From an uncultured Clostridia bacterium (GTDB lineage: Bacteria; Bacillota; Clostridia; Oscillospirales; Acutalibacteraceae), in contig CAMOWP010000024.1 of assembly GCA_946628455.1 (NCBI GenBank), positions 1 through 17,426 of the forward strand: 17,426 bases of DNA, in the 5' to 3' direction. Positions 1-7,400 of this stretch are shown piece after piece. Position numbers and translations under genes: made by a program. Below the pieces are notes generated by a model. The model was not told the DNA's origin, did no database searches, and saw nothing but the letters and a program-made list of their open reading frames with translations. The stretch's first letter is position 1; the number at the start of each line of letters is the position of its first letter.

Positions 1-1200
1 GGCAACCGGATTGTTTACAATTACTGCGCACTCTTTGCACCATGAGGTGTCAAGCTCGTTCGCTATTGCGCCGGCTGCTCCCTCGTATTCGCCTTTAAGC
101 TGCATAAGGGAAATGTAGTAATCGTTCCAGCTGTCGTTATAAACAAGCATAGTTGACGTGCCCGTAATATCATCGTGGAACTGATGCTGAATAATCTTTT
201 TCCATGCGCTGTCAATAATAGCCTTCGGGTATTTGTAGGAGGTCAGAAGGTCAGCGGCAACGCAGGCTCTTTCGGTTACGTCTGCAAGCACCTCGCACTG
301 TGAGTTGAGCCTTTTGCTCATAGCTCTTGAGGTGTATGCTCCCGCACCGTGCGAACGCATAAGAAGCTCGCCGTCGTAAAGCGGAAGCGTAACGGTCTGA
401 CGCTTTGCAAGCTTATCAAGCTCATTAAACATCATATCTGACGTAGCGGCGATTACCTTCGTGTTTTCGTCCTTTTCATTTTTAGAAATGCTCTCGCCGA
501 CGGAACGGACGCTTTCCTCTGTAGGCGCGCCGCCCCAGTCTCCCGTGCCGTAAAAGCAGTTGGTCCACGGAAGATTATAATTGAGCCCGTTGTACGCAAG
601 GTGGTCTATAACCTGAACGTTTCCTCTTACCGTTCCGTCAAATTTGTTGCGGTAGGAAAGGGGATTGAGCGACGCGTAAATCCTTGAGCCGTCAACACCC
701 TGCCAAAGCCCTATGTTAAAAGGCCTTTCAACAGCGCCGCCCCAGCTCAGCTTCTGGGTTGTAAAGCCCTTGAGGTGCGCCTGCCTTGCAATTGCGGGCA
801 GAGCGTAGCCAAAGCCGAAGCAGTCGGGAAGAAAGATATCCTTCGTATCCTTTCCGAGCTTTTCTTTGAAATATCTGTTTCCGTAAAGGAAATTCCTGAG
901 AATTGCTTCGGGAGAGGGGATGTTAACGTCTCCGTTTTCGTATGCGGAGCCCGACGGACACCATCTTCCCTCAGCGGCATATTTCTGAATTTCCTTAAAC
1001 GCCTCGGGATAATACTCTTCAATAAGCTCATATCTGAACGAGCCCTCAAAATTGAATTTGTAGTGAGGGTATTTTTCAAGAAGCGCTATATTCTTTTCAA
1101 TTGTATCGGGGATGAAAACCTCGATAGTTTTAGGCAGCTCCCAGCGCCAGACGGTGTCAAGGTGCGAGGTAGCAACCGTGAAAATTCTGTTTTCAGCCAT
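1..1200 (-). CDS. Glycoside hydrolase family 38 alpha-mannosidase, N-terminal 400 residues (partial)
   Basis: The minus strand is open from the ATG at 1200 to the window edge, giving 400 residues of an incomplete protein. GH38 enzymes are retaining, zinc-dependent alpha-mannosidases that trim mannose from glycans. Seen directly: an N-terminal SHLDTVWRWE motif (H13 and D15 fit the zinc-binding HxD pair), and LPDCFGFGYALP around D126, which matches the family region carrying the Asp nucleophile. There is also WGGAVERPF, a FYGTGDWGG segment and HQFHDDITGTS near residue 365, all typical of the family's catalytic domain. No signal peptide is visible, so the enzyme is probably cytoplasmic and acts on imported oligosaccharides. 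It starts 2 bases after the stop of the upstream 72-residue gene, so translation is probably coupled. The family call is secure; the substrate (which mannoside linkage) cannot be told from sequence. Confidence 0.93.
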   Translation of the reverse strand, partial: MAENRIFTVATSHLDTVWRWELPKTIEVFIPDTIEKNIALLEKYPHYKFNFEGSFRYELIEEYYPEAFKEIQKYAAEGRWCPSGSAYENGDVNIPSPEAILRNFLYGNRYFKEKLGKDTKDIFLPDCFGFGYALPAIARQAHLKGFTTQKLSWGGAVERPFNIGLWQGVDGSRIYASLNPLSYRNKFDGTVRGNVQVIDHLAYNGLNYNLPWTNCFYGTGDWGGAPTEESVRSVGESISKNEKDENTKVIAATSDMMFNELDKLAKRQTVTLPLYDGELLMRSHGAGAYTSRAMSKRLNSQCEVLADVTERACVAADLLTSYKYPKAIIDSAWKKIIQHQFHDDITGTSTMLVYNDSWNDYYISLMQLKGEYEGAAGAIANELDTSWCKECAVIVNNPVA

Positions 1201-1202
1201 AA

Positions 1203-1421
1203 TTATTTCTCTATGATTTCATAAGTGAATTCGTATTTTTCCTGCAAAGCCTTAACCTTATCCTCGTTGTCCTCAATGAAGGTAGGCGTGTAAATGCTTT
1301 TGCCGTCAACGGAGTATTCCTTAACAATGTTGTTAAGAGCCTCCCATGCCTCTGCCTCGTAAGGATAATCGCTTTCAAATTTGATTAAAAATTCTCTGTG
1401 TTTAGGAAGTCTTGCTTTCAT
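1203..1421 (-). CDS. Small acidic protein of unknown function (72 aa), upstream of the mannosidase
   Basis: I do not recognise this protein. It is 72 residues, has no signal peptide or membrane segment, and looks mostly helical with many Glu and Lys residues. Its ATG is preceded by GAAAGGAAA about 7 bases upstream, a reasonable ribosome binding site, and its stop lies 2 bases before the mannosidase start. The tight spacing and a promoter just upstream (1455-1483) suggest that it is transcribed with the mannosidase rather than only by read-through from the glycerate kinase. It could be a small accessory or regulatory protein for glycan use, but the sequence gives no direct support for any role. 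Confidence 0.7.
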   Translation of the reverse strand: MKARLPKHREFLIKFESDYPYEAEAWEALNNIVKEYSVDGKSIYTPTFIEDNEDKVKALQEKYEFTYEIIEK

Positions 1422-1454
1422 AACTGTTATTTCCTTTCATTTATTAACACGAAT

Positions 1455-1483
1455 ATTATATATTTAAAACAACTTTATTTCAA
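1455..1483 (-). promoter_or_regulatory. Sigma-A type promoter for the 72-aa protein and GH38 unit
   Basis: Read on the minus strand, TTGAAA (1483-1478) and TATAAT (1460-1455) are separated by exactly 17 bases. Transcription would start near 1448, giving a leader of about 27 bases before the ATG at 1421. The -35 box lies in the last codons of the upstream glycerate kinase gene. This is a sequence match only. Confidence 0.6.
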
Positions 1484-2536
1484 GATATATTTTGATTTTT
1501 CGGTAAGTATCCTTTCAGCGTTTGCCTGAGCCTCCTCGCTTGTTATATTCTCGTCGCAAAGGCTTATCATTTTATCGCCGAAATTTACGTTTTCAATCAT
1601 ACCGCTTATGACAATACAGCGCTTGCCGTATTTTTTTGAAAGCTCGAATATTTTATACGGAAGCTTGCCCATAAGAGTCTGCCTGTCGCTTTTGCCTTCG
1701 CCAGTGATAACAACGTCGCAGTTCATAATTTTGCTTTCAAACTGTGAAAATTCGCTGAGAATATTAAAGCCCGATTTCACCTCGCCGCCGTAAACGGAGT
1801 AAAGCCCTGCGCAGATTCCTCCTGCGGCGCCGCCGCCTTTTAAAGCGCTTACGTCCTTCGGTAAAAAAGCATTAAGCCTTTTCAAGCCCTCATCAAGCTC
1901 TACAACCTGTGTTTTGTTGGCGCCTTTCTGCGGAGCAAAAACATATGCAGCTCCGTTTTCTCCGTAAAGGGTGTTTTCAACATCACAGGCAAATGTAAAG
2001 TGTAATCCCTTTACAATATTTTTGAAGCCTGCGCCGAAAATACAGTTCAGGTCGCCGCCGCTCGGTACGGCAATTCTTTTGAAATTCTCATCATAAAAAA
2101 CTGCGCCGAGAGCACTCAGAGCTCCGGCTCCTCCGTCGCAGCAGCCTGAGCCTCCAAGCCCGAGGATAATATCTTTAAAACCAAGCTCTGAAGCGGCTTT
2201 TATCATTTCGCCCGTTCCATATGAGGAGGCGCGCATTACAGCCTTTCTCTGTTGAATTCCGCTTGCCTTGGCGCACTCGATAACAGCTGTGCTTCCAAAG
2301 GCGGTAAAATCAGCTGTGATAGCTTTTCCGTATATATCGTGGCAGCGTGTGTAAAGTGTATCACCTTTACACATTCTCTTCATGCACTCGCTGAAGCCTT
2401 CGCCTCCGTCAGCAAACGGAAGGGTGGTTATGTTATGCTTTTCGCCGCTGCTTTCAATTCCGTCTTTAATGCATCGGCAAACCTGTTCTGATGTAAGAGT
2501 GCCCTTGAAGGAATCGGGGCAGATAAGAATATTCAT
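1475..2536 (-). CDS. Glycerate kinase (GlxK/GarK family)
   Basis: A 353-residue cytoplasmic kinase that phosphorylates D-glycerate with ATP; this family (PF02595) usually yields 2-phosphoglycerate, which feeds lower glycolysis. Seen directly: DSFKGTLTS near residues 8-16, PFADGGEG at 40-47, GLGGSGCCDGGAGALSALG at 126-144, and GEGKSDRQTLMGKLP at 279-293. These are the recognisable glycine-rich and substrate-site motifs of the family. Length is slightly below the common 370-380 residues but both ends look complete. The start is supported by GAGGTGAGG directly upstream of the ATG at 2536. It lies 53 bases upstream of the 72-aa/GH38 pair on the same strand, so partial co-transcription is possible, but no pathway link between mannosides and glycerate is evident. 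Confidence 0.93.
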   Translation of the reverse strand: MNILICPDSFKGTLTSEQVCRCIKDGIESSGEKHNITTLPFADGGEGFSECMKRMCKGDTLYTRCHDIYGKAITADFTAFGSTAVIECAKASGIQQRKAVMRASSYGTGEMIKAASELGFKDIILGLGGSGCCDGGAGALSALGAVFYDENFKRIAVPSGGDLNCIFGAGFKNIVKGLHFTFACDVENTLYGENGAAYVFAPQKGANKTQVVELDEGLKRLNAFLPKDVSALKGGGAAGGICAGLYSVYGGEVKSGFNILSEFSQFESKIMNCDVVITGEGKSDRQTLMGKLPYKIFELSKKYGKRCIVISGMIENVNFGDKMISLCDENITSEEAQANAERILTEKSKYILK

Positions 2537-2553
2537 TTCCTCACCTCAAATCA

Positions 2554-2582
2554 ATTTTAACACATCGTATGTAATATGTAAA
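2554..2582 (-). promoter_or_regulatory. Possible sigma-A promoter for glycerate kinase
   Basis: On the minus strand TTTACA (2582-2577) and TAAAAT (2559-2554) are 17 bases apart. Transcription would begin near 2547, leaving only about 11 bases before the ATG, barely enough for the ribosome binding site. It is plausible, but the surroundings are very AT-rich and chance matches are easy. Confidence 0.4.
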
Positions 2583-2667
2583 TATTAACATAATCGGATT
2601 ATTGTTATATATGAACGCAATGTTAACAAAATATGAATATTTTTTTGAATAATTTTGTATAAAACAC

Positions 2668-2696
2668 TTGACAATTCAAAATAGTAGGTGTATTAT
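2668..2696 (+). promoter_or_regulatory. Strong sigma-A promoter of the small RNA
   Basis: A perfect TTGACA at 2668-2673 is followed after 17 bases by TATTAT at 2691-2696. Transcription would start near 2702, exactly where the first hairpin of the structured region begins. There is no open reading frame behind it, which points to an RNA gene. Confidence 0.75.
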
Positions 2697-2700
2697 ACAA

Positions 2701-2830
2701 GTAGGATATGTAGCTGATCATCCTATGTGTCCTACATAGAGTGGGCGTCGACCTTAATTGCCACGCTATGTTATAAGAAGAGCAGGGTGACGTCTCGTGT
2801 ATAAATACGTGAGGCGTTGCTCTCTTTTAT
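2701..2830 (+). ncRNA. Unidentified structured small RNA, about 125 nt
   Basis: Three stem-loops follow the promoter directly. First, GTAGGA (2701-2706) pairs with TCCTAC (2730-2735), with an alternative pairing of TAGGAT to ATCCTA inside it. Second, CATAG plus GTGG (2735-2744) pair with CCAC plus CTATG (2761-2770). Third, AGAGCA (2779-2784) pairs with TGCTCT (2818-2823), enclosing a long helix of CGTCTCGTGTAT (2791-2802) with ATACGTGAGGCG (2805-2816) that uses several G-U pairs. The last stem runs into TCTCTTTTAT, so it probably also acts as terminator. No start codon with a ribosome binding site is seen. I do not recognise the RNA as 6S, SRP, T-box or a known riboswitch. Since the next gene is a tRNA with its own promoter, a stand-alone RNA is more likely than a leader. 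Confidence 0.6.
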
Positions 2831-2855
2831 AGGGAAAAATAAGTAAAATTAAGTG

Positions 2856-2883
2856 TTGACAAATTAATTTTATCTGTTATAAT
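2856..2883 (+). promoter_or_regulatory. Consensus promoter of the initiator tRNA
   Basis: Perfect TTGACA (2856-2861) and perfect TATAAT (2878-2883) with a 16-base spacer. Transcription would begin near 2890, about 33 bases before the tRNA's mature 5' end. Confidence 0.8.
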
Positions 2884-2922
2884 GGTATAGCACTCAAAAA
2901 GAGCGCATACAATATAATATAT

Positions 2923-2998
<76 letters not shown>

Positions 2999-3001
2999 TA
3001 A

Positions 3002-3036
3002 AATGAAGGATACCGTTTGGTATCCTTCATTTTTTA
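3002..3036 (+). terminator. Intrinsic terminator of the tRNA-fMet
   Basis: AATGAAGGATACC (3002-3014) and its exact complement GGTATCCTTCATT (3019-3031) form a 13-bp stem with a GTTT loop, followed by a T run to 3035. It begins 4 bases after the CCA end of the tRNA. Confidence 0.93.
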
Positions 3037-3039
3037 TTT

Positions 3040-3084
3040 CAGGACTCGAACCTGCGACGAGCACACCGATTGCGACGGGCACAC
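3040..3084. repeat. Inverted copy of the tRNA T-arm plus a 14-base tandem repeat
   Basis: Positions 3040-3058 are the exact reverse complement of tRNA positions 2968-2986 (19 of 19 bases, covering the T-arm). Immediately overlapping it, TGCGACGAGCACAC (3053-3066) is repeated as TGCGACGGGCACAC (3071-3084), one mismatch, 18-base period. No gene lies here. It could be a scar of an integration or rearrangement at the tRNA 3' end; an element attachment site would normally be a direct, not inverted, repeat. Confidence 0.7.
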
Positions 3085-3161
3085 TGCTTTTGCCAAGCTA
3101 TAATCTTTATTTTATATTACATCTATGATATAATTCAGATATATTCAAAAAACGTAAAGAA

Positions 3162-3205
3162 TTTTTGGCATATTTCTGATTTCGTGCCACTAACAAGTGA
3201 AAGGC
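3162..3205 (+). promoter_or_regulatory. Copy A of the shared ECF-type promoter element, before the sigma gene
   Basis: A 44-base element starting TTTTTGGCATATTTC and ending CACTAACAAGTGAAAGGC. It recurs with few changes at 10947 and 14403, each time at the head of a transcription unit. TGGCAT and the CACTAA block lie at a distance that suits ECF -35 and -10 boxes. CACT and AGTG form a small palindrome, which could instead be a 5' mRNA hairpin. Its place before a sigma factor gene suggests autoregulation. Confidence 0.65.
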
Positions 3206-3230
3206 AAATTTGTTAAGGGGAGGTGATGCT

Positions 3231-3791
3231 GTGAGTCAGGTGAAGCAAAAAGCGGATTCGTTGCTAACTGAAGCGTATGAAAAATATAATACCTTGCTGC
3301 TTAAATTCTGTTATACGAAATTGACGGAGAATAAAAACAACGCAGACGATATTGTTCAGGAAGCGCTGCTTGTTTACTATAAACGGCTGCTAAAGGGCGA
3401 GGATTTTGAAAAGCCACTTGCTTTTTTATATCAGACAGCCGCAAATCTTTGCAAGAATGCAAATAAGAAGGCAACGAAGCAGGCAATGCGAACGGTTCCG
3501 CTTGATGAATTAACCGACGTTGCAGCAAAGGAGGATAACTCGCGGGCAAGCGAGCTTGACTACGACGAAATCAAGGAAAAGCTTTTAGAAAAGCTAAGCG
3601 AAGAAGAATTAAGGCTTTATTACCTTAAATATGTTGAGGATAAATCACTAAAAGAAATAGCTGAAATGATGGATATATCGCCAAACGCGGTAGCCAAACG
3701 GACTCAGCGGCTCAGGTCAGTAATAAAACAATTAGTTGAGCCAACATTAGCAATCTATGAAAGGGGGCATTCATATGGATATCAAGGTTAA
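3231..3791 (+). CDS. ECF-like RNA polymerase sigma factor
   Basis: A 186-residue sigma-70 family protein with the two-domain layout of ECF sigma factors. Region 2 spans about residues 14-80, with LLLKFCYTKL followed by NADDIVQEA, the core polymerase-binding and -10 recognition part. Region 4 spans about 122-170, with LSEEELRLYYLKY, SLKEIAEMMDIS and AVAKRTQRLRS forming the helix-turn-helix that reads the -35 box. An open frame extends upstream to a TTG at 3210, but GGGGAGG at 3217-3223 sits 7 bases before the GTG at 3231, so I take GTG as start. Its last 17 bases overlap the next gene, a membrane protein that is probably its anti-sigma factor. Copy A of the repeated promoter element lies just upstream, suggesting that it activates its own operon. 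The inducing signal is unknown. Confidence 0.9.
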   Translation: MSQVKQKADSLLTEAYEKYNTLLLKFCYTKLTENKNNADDIVQEALLVYYKRLLKGEDFEKPLAFLYQTAANLCKNANKKATKQAMRTVPLDELTDVAAKEDNSRASELDYDEIKEKLLEKLSEEELRLYYLKYVEDKSLKEIAEMMDISPNAVAKRTQRLRSVIKQLVEPTLAIYERGHSYGYQG

Positions 3792-4482
3792 CGCCAACAC
3801 ACTTAACAAGGCATTAAACGATAAAAAATTTACAACTGAATTAATTGAATACTTAAACGGCGTTGTTGATGAAGAGCTCGAAAAGGGCACACATATGGAC
3901 ACCGACCTCATAACGGATTGCACTGAGATAATCTTTGAGCTGGAAAACGGCTATGAGGAATTAAGCATTCAAAGAGAAACCTCAAAAAACATTATTAAAT
4001 TCTGCCACAAGAATATAAGAAATAATATCAGGCGCAGACAGATTGCGGCAGTAATAGCTGTTATGATTGCTTCATATGCAACCTTGTACACAGCGAGCCC
4101 CGCATTTGCGCTTTCGGTTAACAGCCTGGTATACAGCGTTGTAAGCCTCCTTCAGGACGCTGACGAGCGTACGGAAAAAGAGGATTCAGACGTTTTGAGC
4201 ATTTTCTACACCTGCTACGGCTTTGATGAAAATGATAAGTTTAAGAATTTAGCAGAGCTTGATGACTTTAAGCTTGAGCTGTTCCTGAACTATGAGGACG
4301 GCAGCACGTCTGAGGAGCCTATACCGATTGACGTTCATTTCGGAAGGCATACAAGAATTAAGCCGATGGAATACTGTGAGATTTCAAAAACAATTATTAA
4401 AGACGGCTCAAAGCGTTACATCGCGCTTAACGTTTCTTACGAGGGTAAATCGTCTGAAATTACGCTGGATATGGAGGACTGA
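3775..4482 (+). CDS. Single-pass membrane protein, probable anti-sigma factor
   Basis: A 235-residue protein: a cytoplasmic N-terminal half of about 88 residues, rich in acidic residues and ending in a basic stretch (NNIRRRQ); one hydrophobic segment at about 90-111; and an extracytoplasmic acidic domain of about 120 residues. This layout, and the 17-base overlap with the sigma gene, are typical of transmembrane anti-sigma factors that hold an ECF sigma at the membrane until an outside signal releases it. I see no zinc-binding HxxxCxxC motif, so it is not a classical ZAS protein. An in-frame ATG at 3757 exists, but AAAGGGGG at 3761-3767 places the real start at 3775. The next gene begins 3 bases after its stop. 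The role is inferred from position and topology, not from a recognised domain. Confidence 0.75.
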   Translation: MDIKVNANTLNKALNDKKFTTELIEYLNGVVDEELEKGTHMDTDLITDCTEIIFELENGYEELSIQRETSKNIIKFCHKNIRNNIRRRQIAAVIAVMIASYATLYTASPAFALSVNSLVYSVVSLLQDADERTEKEDSDVLSIFYTCYGFDENDKFKNLAELDDFKLELFLNYEDGSTSEEPIPIDVHFGRHTRIKPMEYCEISKTIIKDGSKRYIALNVSYEGKSSEITLDMED

Positions 4483-4485
4483 AAA

Positions 4486-7400
4486 ATGAAAAAGTTTTTA
4501 TCTGTATTATTATCAATATGTATGCTCGCAGGCTCTGCTCCGTTTTCGGGCTTAACGGCCCTTGCGGCAGAGATGAGCGGCTCCTGCGGAGCTAATGCAA
4601 CATACAGCTATGACCCTGTTACGCAGACTCTTAATATAACGGGAACAGGGGAGCTCTACAACTATGCAACGGAAGATGATATACCAATAAAAGATTTTGC
4701 TTCTGAGGTTAAGACGCTCAACATAGACAAGGATATACAATTCACAATTGCGTCAGAGCTTGATTCAGAGCCGTATTATCTGATTCATAATTGTACGGCG
4801 GTTGAAACGCTTAGCATACCCTGTTCGGAATTAAAGACGGATTTATTCGAATTTGATATGACAGGCGCTTACCGCGATACAAACGGAATTGAGCCTGATT
4901 TAGACCCCACTGTTGTGCGCCTTCCGGCGATTAAAAGCCTGAAGCAGCTTACAATTAAAAGCACCGAAACAGCTACGGCTGTGCCTGAATACTTTTTCAA
5001 TAATTATGAAAACCTGGAAACAGTTATATTGGACGGCGGAATAACAGAAATCGGTGTCGGCGCATTTGCAAATTGTCCTGAGCTTAAGAGCTTTACCGTT
5101 TTAAACGATTCCTGCAGCCTGCAGAATGTATTTGAATATACAATTTACGGTGATGGCGGCGAGGAAACCGATATCCATGTTGATGCTGTCGCTTCGCCAA
5201 CTATCAGAGCGCACGCAAATTCATCGGCAAAGGATTATGCGGCAGAAAAGGAATTTACCTTAGTAGCTCTTTGCAGCGACGGAACGGAAAACCATAATTT
5301 TGCAAACGGCGAGCAGTATTGCCTCAACGGCTGCGGCGCTGAAAATCCGGATTACAACAGCACCGTAATAACAGGCTCCTGCGGTGAAAACGCAACTTAT
5401 CAGTATGACAGGTTAACCAAAACGCTTGACATAACCGGAACGGGCGCGCTGTATAATTACAGCACGGAAAGCGAAAGACCGTTTGCAGCGTTTGCCTCAG
5501 AGGTTAAAACGCTTAATATAGGCAAGGAAATAAGCGTTGAAGCAATAGACTGGATTGCTGACAAACCGTATTATGCGCTATCCGGTTTTACATCAGTTGA
5601 AAATCTTACTATTCCATGTTCGGTAAGTATATTTGAAATTGATATGACAAACGCAGAGGTTGACTCTAATAAAATGGATGATGATGCTTATCAATTGTTA
5701 CCCGCAATAAAAAGCGTTAAGAATTTAACCTTAACAGGAAGCGAAGCGAACAGCACCGTTAAAAGCTATCTTTGCAATAATTATGAAAACCTTGAAACAG
5801 TTACTCTTGACGGCGAGGTTTCTGCTATAGGAATCGGAGCGTTTGCAAACTGCCCCGAGCTTAAGAGCTTTACCGTTTTAAACGATTCCTGCAGCCTGCA
5901 GAATGTGATAGAATATACAATTTACGGCGAGGGCGGACCCGAAACGAACAAGCACGTTTATGCCGTTGCCTCTCCAACCGTAAGAGCGCACGCAAATTCA
6001 CTGGCAAAGGATTATGCTGAGGAAAAAGGGCTTACCTTCGTTGCTCTTTGCACAGACGGTACTGAAAACCACAGCTTTTCAAACAGCAAGCGGTATTGCC
6101 TCAACGGCTGCGGTGCTGAAAATCCGGATTATTCAGCCCCTTACAGCGGCTCCTGCGGAGAAAACGCAACATACACCTTTGACCCTAAAACGGGCACGCT
6201 CACAATCAGTGGAAGCGGAGATATGTGGAGTTATTCTGAAGGTACCGCTCCCTGGGACGCTTATAAAGAAAATATTAAAACCGTAAATATATCAGACGGA
6301 ATAACAAAAATAGGTAATTATGCATTTAATGGCTGCACAGGATTGAAAGAGCTTACAATGCCATGTTCAGCCGAGTTCGATTCAACAGCTTTTAGAGAAT
6401 GTACAAACATTGAAAGTATAACACTTACCAAGGGTACGGGCGAAATGTGCGATTATGCCGTATTGTCAGTTGGAGTAACGAGCTATATGTTCACGCCCTG
6501 GTGTTTGAGCCGCGAAAACATAAAAAATCTTGTTATTGAAAATGGTGTAACAAGAATAGGTAATTATGCGTTTTACAACTGTACAGGCTTGACAAGCATA
6601 ACAATTCCTGAAAGTGTAACAAACATAGGCAGTTCTGCATTTTCCGGTTGCTCAGGTTTAACAAGCATTACGATAATGAACTCCGATTGCGAAATAGTTG
6701 ACGCCAAAACTACAATAGCAGAAGGAGCAGTAATCAATGCAGCTTTGAATTCAACAGGGCAGGAATATGCAGATAAATATGACAGAACTTTTGTACATTT
6801 CTGCCTGGACGGAACAGATAATCATAATTTCGAAGCCACAAATCGGTACTGTCTCAACGGTTGCGGCGCAGAAAATCCCGGTTACATCAATACGTGCGGA
6901 GAAAAAGCATTTTACACCTTTAATTCCGAAACAGGAAATCTTACTATAAGCGGTAAAGGTAAAATGTCGAATTATTCTGAAGGTGCCGCTCCTTGGTATG
7001 TTTATAAAGAAGAAATCAAAACGGTAAATATAGAAGATGGAATAACAAATATTGGTGATTGTGCATTTTGCGGCTGCACAGAATTGAAGGAACTTACAAT
7101 GCCATGTTCTGCTGTAATATACAGCTCTTCAAAAACATTCAGAGATTGTACAAATATCGAAAATATAACACTTACCAAGGGTACGGGTGAAATGTGTAAT
7201 TATGTTGCAGGTCCAATTGTACCAACAAGCTATATGTTCACACCTTGGTATATAAACCGCGAGCATATTAAAAATCTTGTTATTGAAAACGGCGTAACAA
7301 GCATAGGTAATTATGCGTTTTACAACTGTAATGGCTTAACAAGTATAACTCTTCCCGACAGCGTAACAAGCATAGGCACCGGTGCATTTGAAGCTTGCAC

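Noticed and set aside
747..1224. ORFs on both strands within the GH38 region
   Set aside because: The minus-strand frame from 1200 carries the full GH38 motif set through this stretch, so these are shadows.
2701..2830. T-box or other riboswitch leader
   Set aside because: No downstream protein gene, and the T-box AGGGTGGNACCGCG core is not seen; the next gene is a tRNA with its own promoter.
3210..3230. Upstream TTG start for the sigma factor
   Set aside because: It would place the ribosome binding site inside the coding region; GGGGAGG is correctly spaced for the GTG at 3231.
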